57,432 nt of DNA from Hyphomicrobiales bacterium (GTDB taxonomy: Bacteria > Pseudomonadota > Alphaproteobacteria > Rhizobiales > CAJQND01): contig JANQOW010000143.1 in assembly GCA_028285595.1 (NCBI GenBank), positions 1-57,432 of the forward strand. The letters are read 5' to 3'. The notes under the pieces were generated by a model. The model was given only the letters and a program-made list of their open reading frames with translations. It was not told where the DNA came from and made no database searches. Below are positions 37,040 through 45,381 of the stretch, in pieces; position 1 is the first letter of the stretch; every line of letters begins with the position of its first letter. The translations under genes were made by a program, and so were the position numbers.

Positions 37040-40000
37040 TTACCCAGGCAGATTGCGGAGCTGTTCGAGCAACTCCGGCGTGACGGTGCCGGTGGGCTGA
37101 TGGCCATGCTGTGATTGGAACTGGCGAATGGCGCGCGCGGTGCGCGGGCCCATCTGCCCGTCCGGCACCCCGGCATCATAGCCGATGGCATTGAGCAGCC
37201 TCTGGGCTTCTTTTGTGGCGGGCCCGAGCGCGAAGCCGGCAAGTTCCTGGGTGGTGCCGCGCACCTTCACGCTCTCAGGCTTTTGCCAGCCGCCAATCGG
37301 CGGGGTCACAACATTCGCAGAGAACTTGGCTTTTACCGGCCGCCAGGTTTCGACCATTTGCTTGGCCTTGGTCATGTCGTCTGCCTGAAGCTTCGGCTGG
37401 AGCTTGGCCAGCCGTTTGGCCGCATCCTTGTCCTTTTGCTTGGCGGCAAGCGCGTACCAGCGGTAGGCCTCCACCATGTCCTTTTGAACACCAAGGCCCT
37501 CTTCATAGAGGATGGCCAGATTGTATTGGCTGTCCTTCAGGCCCAAATTGGCTGCTTTCTTGAACCAGTAGCTGGCCTGATTGAACTTTGCCCGGCCGCC
37601 CGGGCTGTTGGCGTGCAAAACGGCCAGGTTGTGCATGGCTTTGATATGGCCGCGGTGGGCGGCGTGCTCATACCAGGCTTTGGCGCTCTTGATGTCCTTC
37701 TTCACGCCGCGGCCGCGTTCATAGAGCGTGCCCAGCCGGTATTGCGCAGGAGCCAAACCTTTGGAGGCGGCTTTGTGATACCAGATGGCCGCCTTATCAA
37801 AATCCTTCTTGACCGCCTTGCCGTCGCTGTAGCGCGTGGCCACCATGAACTGAGCGGTCCTGTCCCCTTTTGCGGCCGACCAAAGCATTTCTTCAGGACC
37901 AAGCGCTTTGGGCAGTCCGGCCAGAAGCTTTGTTTGCTCGGGGGTAAGGCTGGCCGATGTGTCCGCGCCGCCCGGCTGCGGATTGGGCAGGGACCCGGTC
38001 ACAAACGGATCATTGGGCGCCGCGGAACCTGCATCAGTTGTCGGGGTGAGCGGAACCAGGGCGTCAGAGGTGCCTGCGGTCGGTGCAGCACCAATGGACG
38101 TGACGTTGGGATCCAGGGCCGGATTGGCCTTCAAGGTTGATGTGGGAGCACTCGGGAGGGCGCTGCCCAGGGTCGTGCCGGCAGCCGGTGGGCGCGGAGA
38201 ATCGGATTTTCCGTCCACATTGCTGATCGAGGCGGTTTGGGTTGGATCGGACGGGATGGGTGCCTGATCTGCAAGACTGCCGTTCTGCTGCGGAGCTGTG
38301 GGATCAAACGGCACGCTTTCAGCCGGCTGCACGCTGCCGTCCCCGGTGCTTGTCCCCGCGGGTGCCACGCGTGGGGCAACCTGCGCCGGCGTGTTGCTCG
38401 TGGGGGCCGGGGCAGTGCGGGTGATTTGCGGGTTGGGTTTTGCGCCACTCTTGCTCTTATAGCCGTTGAATAGGCCGTAAGCGGCCACAGCGCCAATGAG
38501 CAGGGCCATCGCGCCGGCTAGGAGGAGCTGACGGTGTTTGCCGCTCGTCTCCGCGGCAGGTTGGCTCGTGTTGAACTGGCCACCAAGATGCGGGGCCGCC
38601 ATGGTGTCTTGAGCGCTTGGCGCCGCGGCCGCAGCCGTCCCAGCGCCGCTATGTCCTGCCGCTCTCGCGGCTTCACGGGCTGCTGCGATAAAGTCTTGGC
38701 GCGGCGTATGCGGCTCTGCCGGAGCGCGTGCATCCAGCGAAGGCGGGTTGAGCGGCTCCGGCTCGGCGAACAGCTCCGACTGCGGCTCTGGCGGCGCCGC
38801 GAACGTGTCGATCTGTGCGGCGACAGTGGGGTGTTCGGGCTGTGCGGCGTCAAAGGCTGAAGCCGGCGCGGCCGGTTCGGCCAGTGGGGCAGGCGGGGTC
38901 AGCGGATCGATTTTCGCGGCCGGAGAGATCGCAGCCACAGGCAAGCCTGCATCTGCGGCGACCGCGGCCCGGGCCGCCTCAATCTGGTTCATGCGCTCAA
39001 TCACGCTGTCCAGCGTGTCGTGCACGGCCACCAAGGTCTCGTGGGTGCGCCGGTCTGCCGATTGCGAGCTGTTTTGGATCGCGTTCAGGCCTTGCTGCAA
39101 GGCTCTCAGTTCGGCTGACGCATCGGGTGCGGTGTTTTCGTTGACCTTGCTGTCCACCTCCACTCTGAGCTGTTCGGCCATTCGGGTGGCGGCCATTTCG
39201 GCTGACTGCGTCACCTCATTGCGGGTGGTCTGCAAGCGGCTTGTGAGCTGGGCGATGGAGGCTTCCAGCTCCGAAACCGTGTCGAGCCGGCGCTCATGAT
39301 CGGACAGTCTGTCTGCCACTTGGCGCACTTGGGCTTCCAGCGCCCGGATCGCCGGAGCATTGTCCGGCTGGGCTTGCGCTGCGGACAGACGGGCATCCAG
39401 TTGCAGGATCTTGGCTTCCAATTCACCGGTCTTGGCAAGCTCGGCAGTGTTGGGCAGCGTGTTCTCCAGCCTGTGGGCCAGCTCGTTGATCCGCTGATTC
39501 ACCTGATCATAGCGTGTCGCATCGTCATTGACGTTCACTTGCTTGGTGAGCTGCTCCAAGGAGGAGCGCATGGATTGCAAGTCCCGGTTCGATGCGGTTG
39601 AGGCTTTTAATTGGCGGATTTGCTCGGCCAAAGTGGATTGGTCGGTCCACAGCCGGCTCACATCCTCTTGTGACGGATTCTTACCGGCGGCGCTGCGCAC
39701 TTCGTTGGCCAGGGTATCCATGCGTTGCTCAAGAGAATCCAGAGCCGCCTTGGTGGGTCCGCTCATCTGGTTCTGGCCAGCCGGGCCCGCGCCGAAGAAG
39801 GCGCCCGCATCGACCGTACCATCGCCGTGGAGCGTTCCTGGATCAGGAAGTGATTCGGCCAATTCTGAAATTTTCTTCTCGAGTGATTCGATCCGGGAGT
39901 CTTTCCTGGCGGCCGTTTCCTGCTTATCGAGCTTGGCGGCGATGCCCGCCAAACGGCGCTCCAGATCCTCGATTGGACCGGCTGTGTCCTGCACCCCTTT

Positions 40001-40516
40001 ATTGTCTGAAGAGGCGGCGCGGGCACCAATTTCGGCGATCCGATCCTGCAGGGATTTGAGGGTCGACCGGGTTCTGGCCTCCGATTCCTCCACATGGCTC
40101 ATGACGTTTTTGATGGCTGTATCAAAGGTCATTGACGAGCCCGGCGAAGGGCTTGGAGCAGAGGGTTCCCGATCCAGTTTTTCGGCCAGATTAGACAGTT
40201 GCCGGTTCAGTTGAGAGAGGGACTCTTGGGAAGAAAGTTCATTGTTTTCAACGCGATCCATCAAAGAGCGCATGGTTTGTTCGGCGCTTGATGGCGCGGC
40301 GTGATCTTGCTGAGGCACTTGCGGCAGATCGCGCGCGTGAGAGGGATCCGTGTTGGCCATCTGAGATAGCTGGTTGCTCAATTCATTGAGCTTCTGATGG
40401 AGCGCAGAGCTTTCAGCCATGAAGCCTCGATCGGACGAGGAACCGGCTGGATAATCATAGGCGCCGGCTGGCTCGTAATCAGATTGCCGGTCACTCCAGG
40501 GTAAACGAGAATTCAT
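37040..40516 (-). CDS. PodJ-like polar protein with Sel1 repeats and peptidoglycan-binding domain
   Basis: A protein of 1158 residues. The N-terminal two thirds (to about 660) is cytoplasmic, rich in coiled coils with leucine/glutamine heptads and proline/alanine linkers. One transmembrane helix (LLLAGAMALLIGAVAAYGLF, about 662-681) follows, then a disordered Pro/Thr-rich linker, about four Sel1-type repeats (about 882-1040: A-x-x-W-Y-x-K-A-A-x-x-G-x-x-x-A-Q-Y-x-L-G), and a peptidoglycan-binding domain (about 1094-1158). This order matches PodJ-type polarity factors and relatives of alphaproteobacteria. ATG 40516 has GGAAGC upstream; ATG 40558 would add 14 residues. Convergent with the TolC-type gene. 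Confidence 0.85.
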   Translation of the reverse strand: MNSRLPWSDRQSDYEPAGAYDYPAGSSSDRGFMAESSALHQKLNELSNQLSQMANTDPSHARDLPQVPQQDHAAPSSAEQTMRSLMDRVENNELSSQESLSQLNRQLSNLAEKLDREPSAPSPSPGSSMTFDTAIKNVMSHVEESEARTRSTLKSLQDRIAEIGARAASSDNKGVQDTAGPIEDLERRLAGIAAKLDKQETAARKDSRIESLEKKISELAESLPDPGTLHGDGTVDAGAFFGAGPAGQNQMSGPTKAALDSLEQRMDTLANEVRSAAGKNPSQEDVSRLWTDQSTLAEQIRQLKASTASNRDLQSMRSSLEQLTKQVNVNDDATRYDQVNQRINELAHRLENTLPNTAELAKTGELEAKILQLDARLSAAQAQPDNAPAIRALEAQVRQVADRLSDHERRLDTVSELEASIAQLTSRLQTTRNEVTQSAEMAATRMAEQLRVEVDSKVNENTAPDASAELRALQQGLNAIQNSSQSADRRTHETLVAVHDTLDSVIERMNQIEAARAAVAADAGLPVAAISPAAKIDPLTPPAPLAEPAAPASAFDAAQPEHPTVAAQIDTFAAPPEPQSELFAEPEPLNPPSLDARAPAEPHTPRQDFIAAAREAARAAGHSGAGTAAAAAPSAQDTMAAPHLGGQFNTSQPAAETSGKHRQLLLAGAMALLIGAVAAYGLFNGYKSKSGAKPNPQITRTAPAPTSNTPAQVAPRVAPAGTSTGDGSVQPAESVPFDPTAPQQNGSLADQAPIPSDPTQTASISNVDGKSDSPRPPAAGTTLGSALPSAPTSTLKANPALDPNVTSIGAAPTAGTSDALVPLTPTTDAGSAAPNDPFVTGSLPNPQPGGADTSASLTPEQTKLLAGLPKALGPEEMLWSAAKGDRTAQFMVATRYSDGKAVKKDFDKAAIWYHKAASKGLAPAQYRLGTLYERGRGVKKDIKSAKAWYEHAAHRGHIKAMHNLAVLHANSPGGRAKFNQASYWFKKAANLGLKDSQYNLAILYEEGLGVQKDMVEAYRWYALAAKQKDKDAAKRLAKLQPKLQADDMTKAKQMVETWRPVKAKFSANVVTPPIGGWQKPESVKVRGTTQELAGFALGPATKEAQRLLNAIGYDAGVPDGQMGPRTARAIRQFQSQHGHQPTGTVTPELLEQLRNLPG

Positions 40517-40936
40517 GCTGCTTCCGCCACCTACAGATGTGATTTCATTCACACGCAAAGCTTCTGGAACTGACCAACTTCACGCATTTGAATCGGACAG
40601 GTCCCCAAAGTCAAAAGTTAACGTTCTTGGTAAAGATTGAGTTAACCATCCGTCCAAACCAGGCACATAATGCATCCACCCCCCAACCGGTGTATTGACT
40701 TTGAGCTTGGGGATTGCGAGACGGAGGTTGACCTGGGGGCGGGTCGGTCGACTTGTGATCGTTCGGTGAGGTATGCCGGGTTAAACGGTCGGTCGTGCAA
40801 GCGGTGGTGCGAGAGGGTTATCTTTCGGTTTGAGAGAACGTGTGGCCGTGTGAGCTGAGGAGCGCGCCTTGGTGCGTTGATCCAGTGATCTGTGCGGCCC
40901 GTTACACTTTGTAAGGTACAAACTGACGCACGTGTG

Positions 40937-40952
40937 TTGACGTTGACGTAAG
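40937..40952. promoter_or_regulatory. LiuR-like MerR operator
   Basis: TTGACGTTGACGTAAG, close to the TTGACGT-x-x-ACGTAA type of site known for MerR-family LiuR regulators (from memory of that motif). It is 51 bases upstream of the merR start and probably lies in its promoter. The rest of the 40559-41003 gap (about 445 bases) holds no gene; the 118-codon minus-strand frame there has no ribosome binding site. Confidence 0.5.
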
Positions 40953-41003
40953 GGTCACTAGATGGGGCCTCGGTCACTAATTCAAGACCGGAGAACAAAG
41001 AGT

Positions 41004-41444
41004 ATGAGTGAACTGATGAATGAAGAACAGGCCAGGCGCTACACGATTACGCAGCTGTGCCGCGAATTTGACGTAACCCCTCGCACGTTGCGGTTTTACG
41101 AGCAGAAAGATCTGCTCCATCCTGCGCGCGAGGGCATGAACCGGATTTTCAGTTACCGGGACCGGGCGAGATTGAGCCTGATCCTGCGTGGCAAGAAGGT
41201 CGGCTTCTCCTTGGACGACATCAAGGAAATGCTTGATCTCTATAACCTCAAAGACGGCCAGGTGACCCAATTGCAGGTTGCCCGTTCGAAGGGGCTTGCT
41301 CAGTTGGAGCATCTGAAAGATCAGAAATTGGCCCTGGATGAGGCAATCACCGATCTTGAGCGGGCCATTGAGATCGTTGAAGGCATGCTGACCGAACGGG
41401 GCATCGACACTGAGGCCGAGTTCGCCCAAGCCGAATCTGCTTGA
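41004..41444 (+). CDS. MerR family regulator (LiuR-like)
   Basis: A 146-residue MerR protein: N-terminal winged helix (about 10-80: Y-T-I-T-Q-L-C-R-E-F-D-V-T-P-R-T-L-R-F-Y-E, S-Y-R-D-R-A-R-L) and a C-terminal dimerising coiled coil (about 85-130: Q-L-x-x-A-R-S-K-G-L-A-Q-L-E-H-L-K-D-Q). There is no cysteine set for metal binding, so it is not a metal sensor. Members of this subgroup control leucine/isovaleryl-CoA or fatty acid breakdown. An acyl-CoA dehydrogenase gene starts 102 bases downstream, and a LiuR-like site lies upstream. ATG 41004 follows GGAGAA; an ATG at 40962 would add 14 residues. Confidence 0.87.
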   Translation: MSELMNEEQARRYTITQLCREFDVTPRTLRFYEQKDLLHPAREGMNRIFSYRDRARLSLILRGKKVGFSLDDIKEMLDLYNLKDGQVTQLQVARSKGLAQLEHLKDQKLALDEAITDLERAIEIVEGMLTERGIDTEAEFAQAESA

Positions 41445-41546
41445 TCAGGACGTTGTTTCGTCTGCCGGAGCGGGGGTTGCGGTTGCGGCCCCACCGTTTT
41501 CTTGCATACTGGCGCCGCAAAACACGCAGCAAGGGTGCCTTTTGAA

Positions 41547-42704
41547 ATGACCGTCCTGAACACGCCCAAGCCAGATTGGATGAGCGAAGATCTGGAGCTG
41601 TTGGCCGAGGCATCGGGTCGGCTTTTTGAGAACGAGTATGTGCCTCACTATGAGCGCTGGGAAGAGCAGGGTGCTTTTGACCGGTCTGCTTGGACCATGG
41701 CAGGTGAAGCCGGGCTCTTGTGTGCAGAAATGCCTGAGGAGTATGGCGGCGCCGGAGGCTCGTTTGCCCATGATGCGGTGATCACTCATCAGATCACCAA
41801 CAAGGGCATCGATGGGTTCGGCTTGCCGCTCCACAACGCCATCGTGGCGCCCTACATCCTGCATTATGGCTCCGAGGAGCAGCGCAAGCGCTGGCTGCCA
41901 AAGCTGGCCACAGGCGAGATGATCGGCGCGATTGCGATGACCGAGCCGGGTGCGGGGTCTGATCTCCAGGCCGTGCGCACGAGCGCCAAGCGCGATGGCA
42001 ACCACTATGTGATCAACGGTCAGAAGACCTACATCACGAACGGCATTCTCGCCAATCTGATCATTGTGGTGACCAAGACCGATCCGGCCGCCGGCGCCAA
42101 AGGCACATCGCTCTTTGTGGTGGAGACCGACGAGGTGGAGGGCTTCGAGAGGGGCCGCAACCTGGATAAGATCGGTTTGAAATCGAACGACACGGCCGAA
42201 CTCTTCTTCAACGAGGTGCGTGTGCCCGCCGATGCGCTGCTGGGACCGGTTGAGGGCCAGGGCTTCATCCACCTGATGGAACAACTGCCGCAAGAACGTC
42301 TGTTGATCGCCGTGCAGGCCATGGGGCGCATTGAGCGGGCGCTTAGCCTGACCCTGGACTATGTGCGTGAGCGCGAGGTGTTCGGGTCCAAGGTGATGGA
42401 CTTCCAGAACACCCAGTTCACCCTGGCCGAATGCAAAACCGAGGCGACCATCGCCAAGGTGTTCGTTGACAGCTGCATAGGCCAGCTCATCAAGGGCGAA
42501 TTGGACGCGGCCACCGCCTCCATGGCGAAGTATTGGCTGACGGACCTGCAGTGCAAGATCATCGATGAGTGCCTGCAACTGCACGGCGGCGCTGGGTATA
42601 TGAACGAGTACCCGATTGCCCGCATGTATCGTGATGCCCGCGTAGAGCGGATCTACGGCGGCACCAATGAAATCATGAAGGTGCTGATCGCCAGATCGCT
42701 CTAA
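41547..42704 (+). CDS. Acyl-CoA dehydrogenase, long-chain (LCAD) type
   Basis: A 385-residue FAD enzyme for the first step of beta-oxidation. FAD/substrate segments: I-A-M-T-E-P-G-A-G-S-D-L (about 130-141), Y-I-T-N-G-I-L-A-N (about 161-169), G-R-I-E-R-A-L. The C-terminal motif is I-Y-G-G-T-N-E-I-M, with glycine where short/medium-chain enzymes have the base (YEGT); the catalytic glutamate is instead in Q-L-P-Q-E-R-L (Glu250), as in long-chain and isovaleryl types. It could act on branched or long acyl-CoA. ATG 41547 is chosen for its natural N terminus. It heads a run of plus-strand acyl-CoA genes controlled perhaps by the MerR gene. Confidence 0.92.
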   Translation: MTVLNTPKPDWMSEDLELLAEASGRLFENEYVPHYERWEEQGAFDRSAWTMAGEAGLLCAEMPEEYGGAGGSFAHDAVITHQITNKGIDGFGLPLHNAIVAPYILHYGSEEQRKRWLPKLATGEMIGAIAMTEPGAGSDLQAVRTSAKRDGNHYVINGQKTYITNGILANLIIVVTKTDPAAGAKGTSLFVVETDEVEGFERGRNLDKIGLKSNDTAELFFNEVRVPADALLGPVEGQGFIHLMEQLPQERLLIAVQAMGRIERALSLTLDYVREREVFGSKVMDFQNTQFTLAECKTEATIAKVFVDSCIGQLIKGELDAATASMAKYWLTDLQCKIIDECLQLHGGAGYMNEYPIARMYRDARVERIYGGTNEIMKVLIARSL

Positions 42705-42736
42705 GCGCGCCTGAAACCAAAAAGGAAGACTGCCCC

Positions 42737-43369
42737 ATGGCCGAAGTGGACTATTATTTCACCCTTCTCTCCCCGTGGGCCTATATCGGCCACGATGCCT
42801 TTCATCAGGCCATGGAGAGCACTGGCACAACGGTCAACTACTTGCCCTTGAATTTGCCCTCGGCCTTTGCGGCCTCAGAGACACCGGTTCTGGGCAAACG
42901 CCATAAGACCCGCCAGGACTACCGCACCCTTGAGCTGCAACGCTGGGCGGTGAAGCGCGGATTGACGTTCAACTTCTGGCCCGATCACTGGCCGTTCGCA
43001 GCGGCCACAGGCGATAAGATGGTGATCGCCATGGTTCAAAACGGCATAAACCCGTCCGGCTTCATGCGCGAGATTTTCACCGGCATTTGGGAGCGCCAGA
43101 TGAACTATGCCGAAGAGAGTGCTCTCATCGACGCTGCCGCTGCGGCGGGGCTGGATGGGAACGCTCTGCTGGCCCAAGCGCATGGTGAGGAGGCGCAGGC
43201 GGTCTATGATGAAACCACTGAAAAGGCCATCGCGTTAGGAATCTTCGGCGTACCGGCTTACTTCTATGACGGTGAGTACTTTTGGGGCCAGGACAGAATT
43301 GAGCTCCTGGAAGATGCCCTGAAAGCCGGACGTGCCGGATACAAGCCGATCTACCCGGACGGGGACTGA
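42737..43369 (+). CDS. DsbA-like/GST-kappa family protein (2-hydroxychromene-2-carboxylate isomerase-like)
   Basis: A 210-residue thioredoxin-fold protein of the DsbA/kappa-class group. The active-site region reads Y-Y-F-T-L-L-S-P-W-A-Y-I-G (about 6-18) with Ser12 where DsbA has cysteine, the pattern of glutathione-dependent isomerases such as HCCA isomerase. The C-terminal G-I-F-G-V-P-A-Y-F-Y-D-G-E-Y-F-W-G-Q-D-R (about 168-187) is the cis-proline motif. It may isomerise or conjugate an aromatic or enone substrate with glutathione; the actual substrate is unknown. It starts 32 bases after the acyl-CoA dehydrogenase gene, so it is probably in the same operon. Confidence 0.86.
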   Translation: MAEVDYYFTLLSPWAYIGHDAFHQAMESTGTTVNYLPLNLPSAFAASETPVLGKRHKTRQDYRTLELQRWAVKRGLTFNFWPDHWPFAAATGDKMVIAMVQNGINPSGFMREIFTGIWERQMNYAEESALIDAAAAAGLDGNALLAQAHGEEAQAVYDETTEKAIALGIFGVPAYFYDGEYFWGQDRIELLEDALKAGRAGYKPIYPDGD

Positions 43370-43392
43370 CACCTGGCCTGATCAACGGAAGG

Positions 43393-43842
43393 ATGTCTCA
43401 AATGCTGAAACGGACCATTTTGGGTGTGCTCTGCAGCCTGGTGCTGGCCTCAGGCGCGATGGCGGAAGAGAACCGCTATGACATCAAGCCGGCCGGTGAC
43501 GGTTTCATAAAGCTCGACAAGAAGACCGGGGGGCTCACCCATTGCCGCCAGATTGACCAGAACTGGACGTGCAAGGCGTTGAACGAGGAAAGCACGGAAC
43601 TGAGCGCGAGCGTGGAAGATCTGTTGGCCGATGCCGCCAAGATCAAGCAGGAAAACAGGGACCTGAAGGCCAAGGTGGCTCAGCTGGAGCAAAAGCTCGC
43701 CAAGCTGGAGGCAAACCCCAAAGAGCTGAAACTGCCCAGCGATGAGGATGTGGACAAGATTATGGGGTTCTTTGAAAAGCTCATGCAGCGCTTCATGGAT
43801 TTTGCCCGGCAGATGCAGGATAAGCAGGGCGAGCCAACCTAA
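43393..43842 (+). CDS. Small secreted coiled-coil protein
   Basis: A 149-residue protein with a signal peptide (MLKRTILGVLCSLVLASGAMAE, cleavage after AMA). The mature part has G-F-I-K-L-D-K-K-T-G-G-L-T-H-C (about 36-50) and a second cysteine a few residues on (about 58), then an alpha-helical coiled coil (about 68-115) and a helical C terminus with F-F-E-K-L-M-Q-R-F-M-D-F. The pair of cysteines can form one disulphide. No function is known; similar small periplasmic proteins occur widely in alphaproteobacteria. It sits between the isomerase and the crotonase genes, probably in one operon. Confidence 0.78.
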   Translation: MSQMLKRTILGVLCSLVLASGAMAEENRYDIKPAGDGFIKLDKKTGGLTHCRQIDQNWTCKALNEESTELSASVEDLLADAAKIKQENRDLKAKVAQLEQKLAKLEANPKELKLPSDEDVDKIMGFFEKLMQRFMDFARQMQDKQGEPT

Positions 43843-43856
43843 GGCGAGGGGGCGTA

Positions 43857-44690
43857 ATGAGCGAGAGCACGTTTGATCTGACCATTAACGGCAAGGTGGC
43901 CGAGATCACCTTGAGCCGGCCTGATGCCCTCAACAGCTTCACGCCTAGCTTCTGGAGTGGGTTCCGAGAGCAGGTTGAGGCCTTAGATGACCGCGGCGAT
44001 GTGCGTGCCCTGGTGATCTCGTCCACAGGGAAGCACTTTTCCGCGGGCATGGATCTGGCCGTGTTCCACGCCATGCCCGATCTGAGCGCCCAGGAGCCCG
44101 GCCGCGCCAGAGCTGCGATGATGAAAACCATCGCAGCGTTTCAGGAGACCTTTAACTGCCTGGAGCGGGCGCGTTTTCCTGTTTTGGCGGCTATTCAGGG
44201 CGGCTGCATTGGCGGCGCTGTGGACCTGGTTGCCGCCTGCGATGTGCGCTACTGCACGGCCGAGGCCTTCTTCGTGATCCAGGAGATCAATATTGGCATG
44301 ATGGCGGATGTGGGCACGTTTCCGCGCCTGCAAAAGGTCATGCATGAGGGCCTGGTGCGCGAACTGGCCTTCACCGGCCGGCGCTTGAGCGCCGAGCGGG
44401 CCTTGTCGTCTGGTCTGGTGAATGAAACGTATCAGAGCCAAGACGAGATGCTCCAAGCCGTGCGGGCCACTGCGCAGGAGATCGCGGAGAAGTCCCCGCT
44501 GGCCGTCTGGGGTTCAAAAGAGGCGCTCAACTACGGCCGCGACCATTCAACGATGGACACCCTGAAGCACATCGTCACCTGGCAAGCCGGAATGTGGCAC
44601 ATGCCGGACATGCAAACCGCGTTCAAAGCCCAAAAGGCTGGCGAAAAGCCGGACTTTGATGATCTCCTGCCCAATAAGCCCGTGATTTGA
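43857..44690 (+). CDS. Crotonase-fold enoyl-CoA hydratase/isomerase (ECH1-like)
   Basis: A 277-residue crotonase. The oxyanion/CoA motifs are F-S-A-G-M-D-L (about 61-67) and I-Q-G-G-C-I-G-G-A-V-D-L (about 113-124). The active region reads F-V-I-Q-E-I-N-I-G-M-M-A-D-V-G-T-F (about 138-154); the aspartate in A-D-V-G-T matches that of delta-3,5-delta-2,4-dienoyl-CoA isomerase (ECH1), rather than the second glutamate of plain hydratases. It may therefore isomerise dienoyl-CoA from unsaturated fatty acids. Its ATG is 14 bases after the previous stop, preceded by GGCGAGGGGG. Confidence 0.88.
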   Translation: MSESTFDLTINGKVAEITLSRPDALNSFTPSFWSGFREQVEALDDRGDVRALVISSTGKHFSAGMDLAVFHAMPDLSAQEPGRARAAMMKTIAAFQETFNCLERARFPVLAAIQGGCIGGAVDLVAACDVRYCTAEAFFVIQEINIGMMADVGTFPRLQKVMHEGLVRELAFTGRRLSAERALSSGLVNETYQSQDEMLQAVRATAQEIAEKSPLAVWGSKEALNYGRDHSTMDTLKHIVTWQAGMWHMPDMQTAFKAQKAGEKPDFDDLLPNKPVI

Positions 44691-44703
44691 GCGGCTCTGC
44701 CCT

Positions 44704-45129
44704 ATGCAGCAAGCCCTGACAGAGCTCACCTTCGCCACGCCGGGGCGCAGCATGGTGGACATCTCCTCTGAGGTTGCCGGATGGCTCCAGGCGAGTGGCG
44801 CGCAAACAGGTCTCCTGACCCTCTTCATCCGCCATACGTCCGCCTCTCTCACCATTCAGGAGAATGCAGACCCGGATGTGCAGGCCGATCTCTTGGATGC
44901 ATTCGACCGGCTCGCCCCGGAGAATGCCCCCTACCGCCATAGCTCAGAGGGGCCCGACGATATGCCGGCCCACGTCAAAGCGGCGCTGACCTCCACATCG
45001 CTTTCAATACCCGTTAGTGCCGGGCGCATGACGTTGGGCACCTGGCAGGGGATCTACCTCATCGAACACCGCGCGCGCCCGCATCAAAGACGCGTTGTGG
45101 CGCAGTTCATGGGCGAGTTGAGGGCATAA
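44704..45129 (+). CDS. yjbQ: YjbQ/UPF0047 family protein
   Basis: A 141-residue protein of the UPF0047/YjbQ family, reported to have a side thiamine-phosphate synthase activity. Landmarks are F-I-R-H-T-S-A-S-L-T-I-Q-E-N-A-D-P-D-V (about 41-59), Y-R-H-S-S-E-G-P-D-D-M-P-A-H-V-K-A-A-L (about 77-95), and G-T-W-Q-G-I-Y-L-I-E-H-R (about 112-123). The conserved histidines suggest a metal site. It starts 13 bases after the crotonase stop and probably ends that operon. It is convergent with the giant adhesin gene. Confidence 0.93.
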   Translation: MQQALTELTFATPGRSMVDISSEVAGWLQASGAQTGLLTLFIRHTSASLTIQENADPDVQADLLDAFDRLAPENAPYRHSSEGPDDMPAHVKAALTSTSLSIPVSAGRMTLGTWQGIYLIEHRARPHQRRVVAQFMGELRA

Positions 45130-45159
45130 AAAAGGCGGGCTCTTCAAGAAGAGCCCGCC
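45128..45159 (-). terminator. Terminator facing the adhesin gene (minus strand)
   Basis: GGCGGGCTCTTC (45134-45145) pairs perfectly with GAAGAGCCCGCC (45148-45159). The A run at 45128-45133 becomes a T run after the stem on the minus strand, so it terminates the adhesin transcript; on the plus strand no T run follows. The same stem lies just after the yjbQ stop. Confidence 0.8.
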
Positions 45160-45176
45160 AAGTCAGGAAGGAGAGG

Positions 45177-45369
45177 GGCCACAACACAGGGAGGAGGTGT
45201 GTGGCCACCTGGGAGGAAACGCCGGGCCGAAACTCATCAAACCCGGCGGGAAGAAGACACTGCTGAGAGATCAGATCGTCTCACCAGCGTTCGGGGGTGA
45301 TATGGGCTATTGTGCACTGCACCACAAGGGGCCATACCGCATGACAGCCATGCGTTTTGCGCATGGCTG
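45177..45369 (-). other. Hairpin-rich 3' region of the adhesin transcript
   Basis: The 250 bases between the adhesin stop and its terminator hold no gene but three more stems: CAGCCATGCG/CGCATGGCTG (45345-45354 and 45360-45369, 10 bp, starting 13 bases after the stop), CGCCGGG/CCCGGCG (45220-45226, 45242-45248) and GGCCACA/TGTGGCC (45177-45183, 45200-45206). They may protect the very long mRNA from 3' decay. Confidence 0.6.
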
Positions 45370-45381
45370 CTCAGGGTTGGC

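Noticed and set aside
40642..40998. A 118-codon minus-strand frame upstream of the PodJ-like gene
   Set aside because: No ribosome binding site or recognisable domain; it covers the MerR promoter region.
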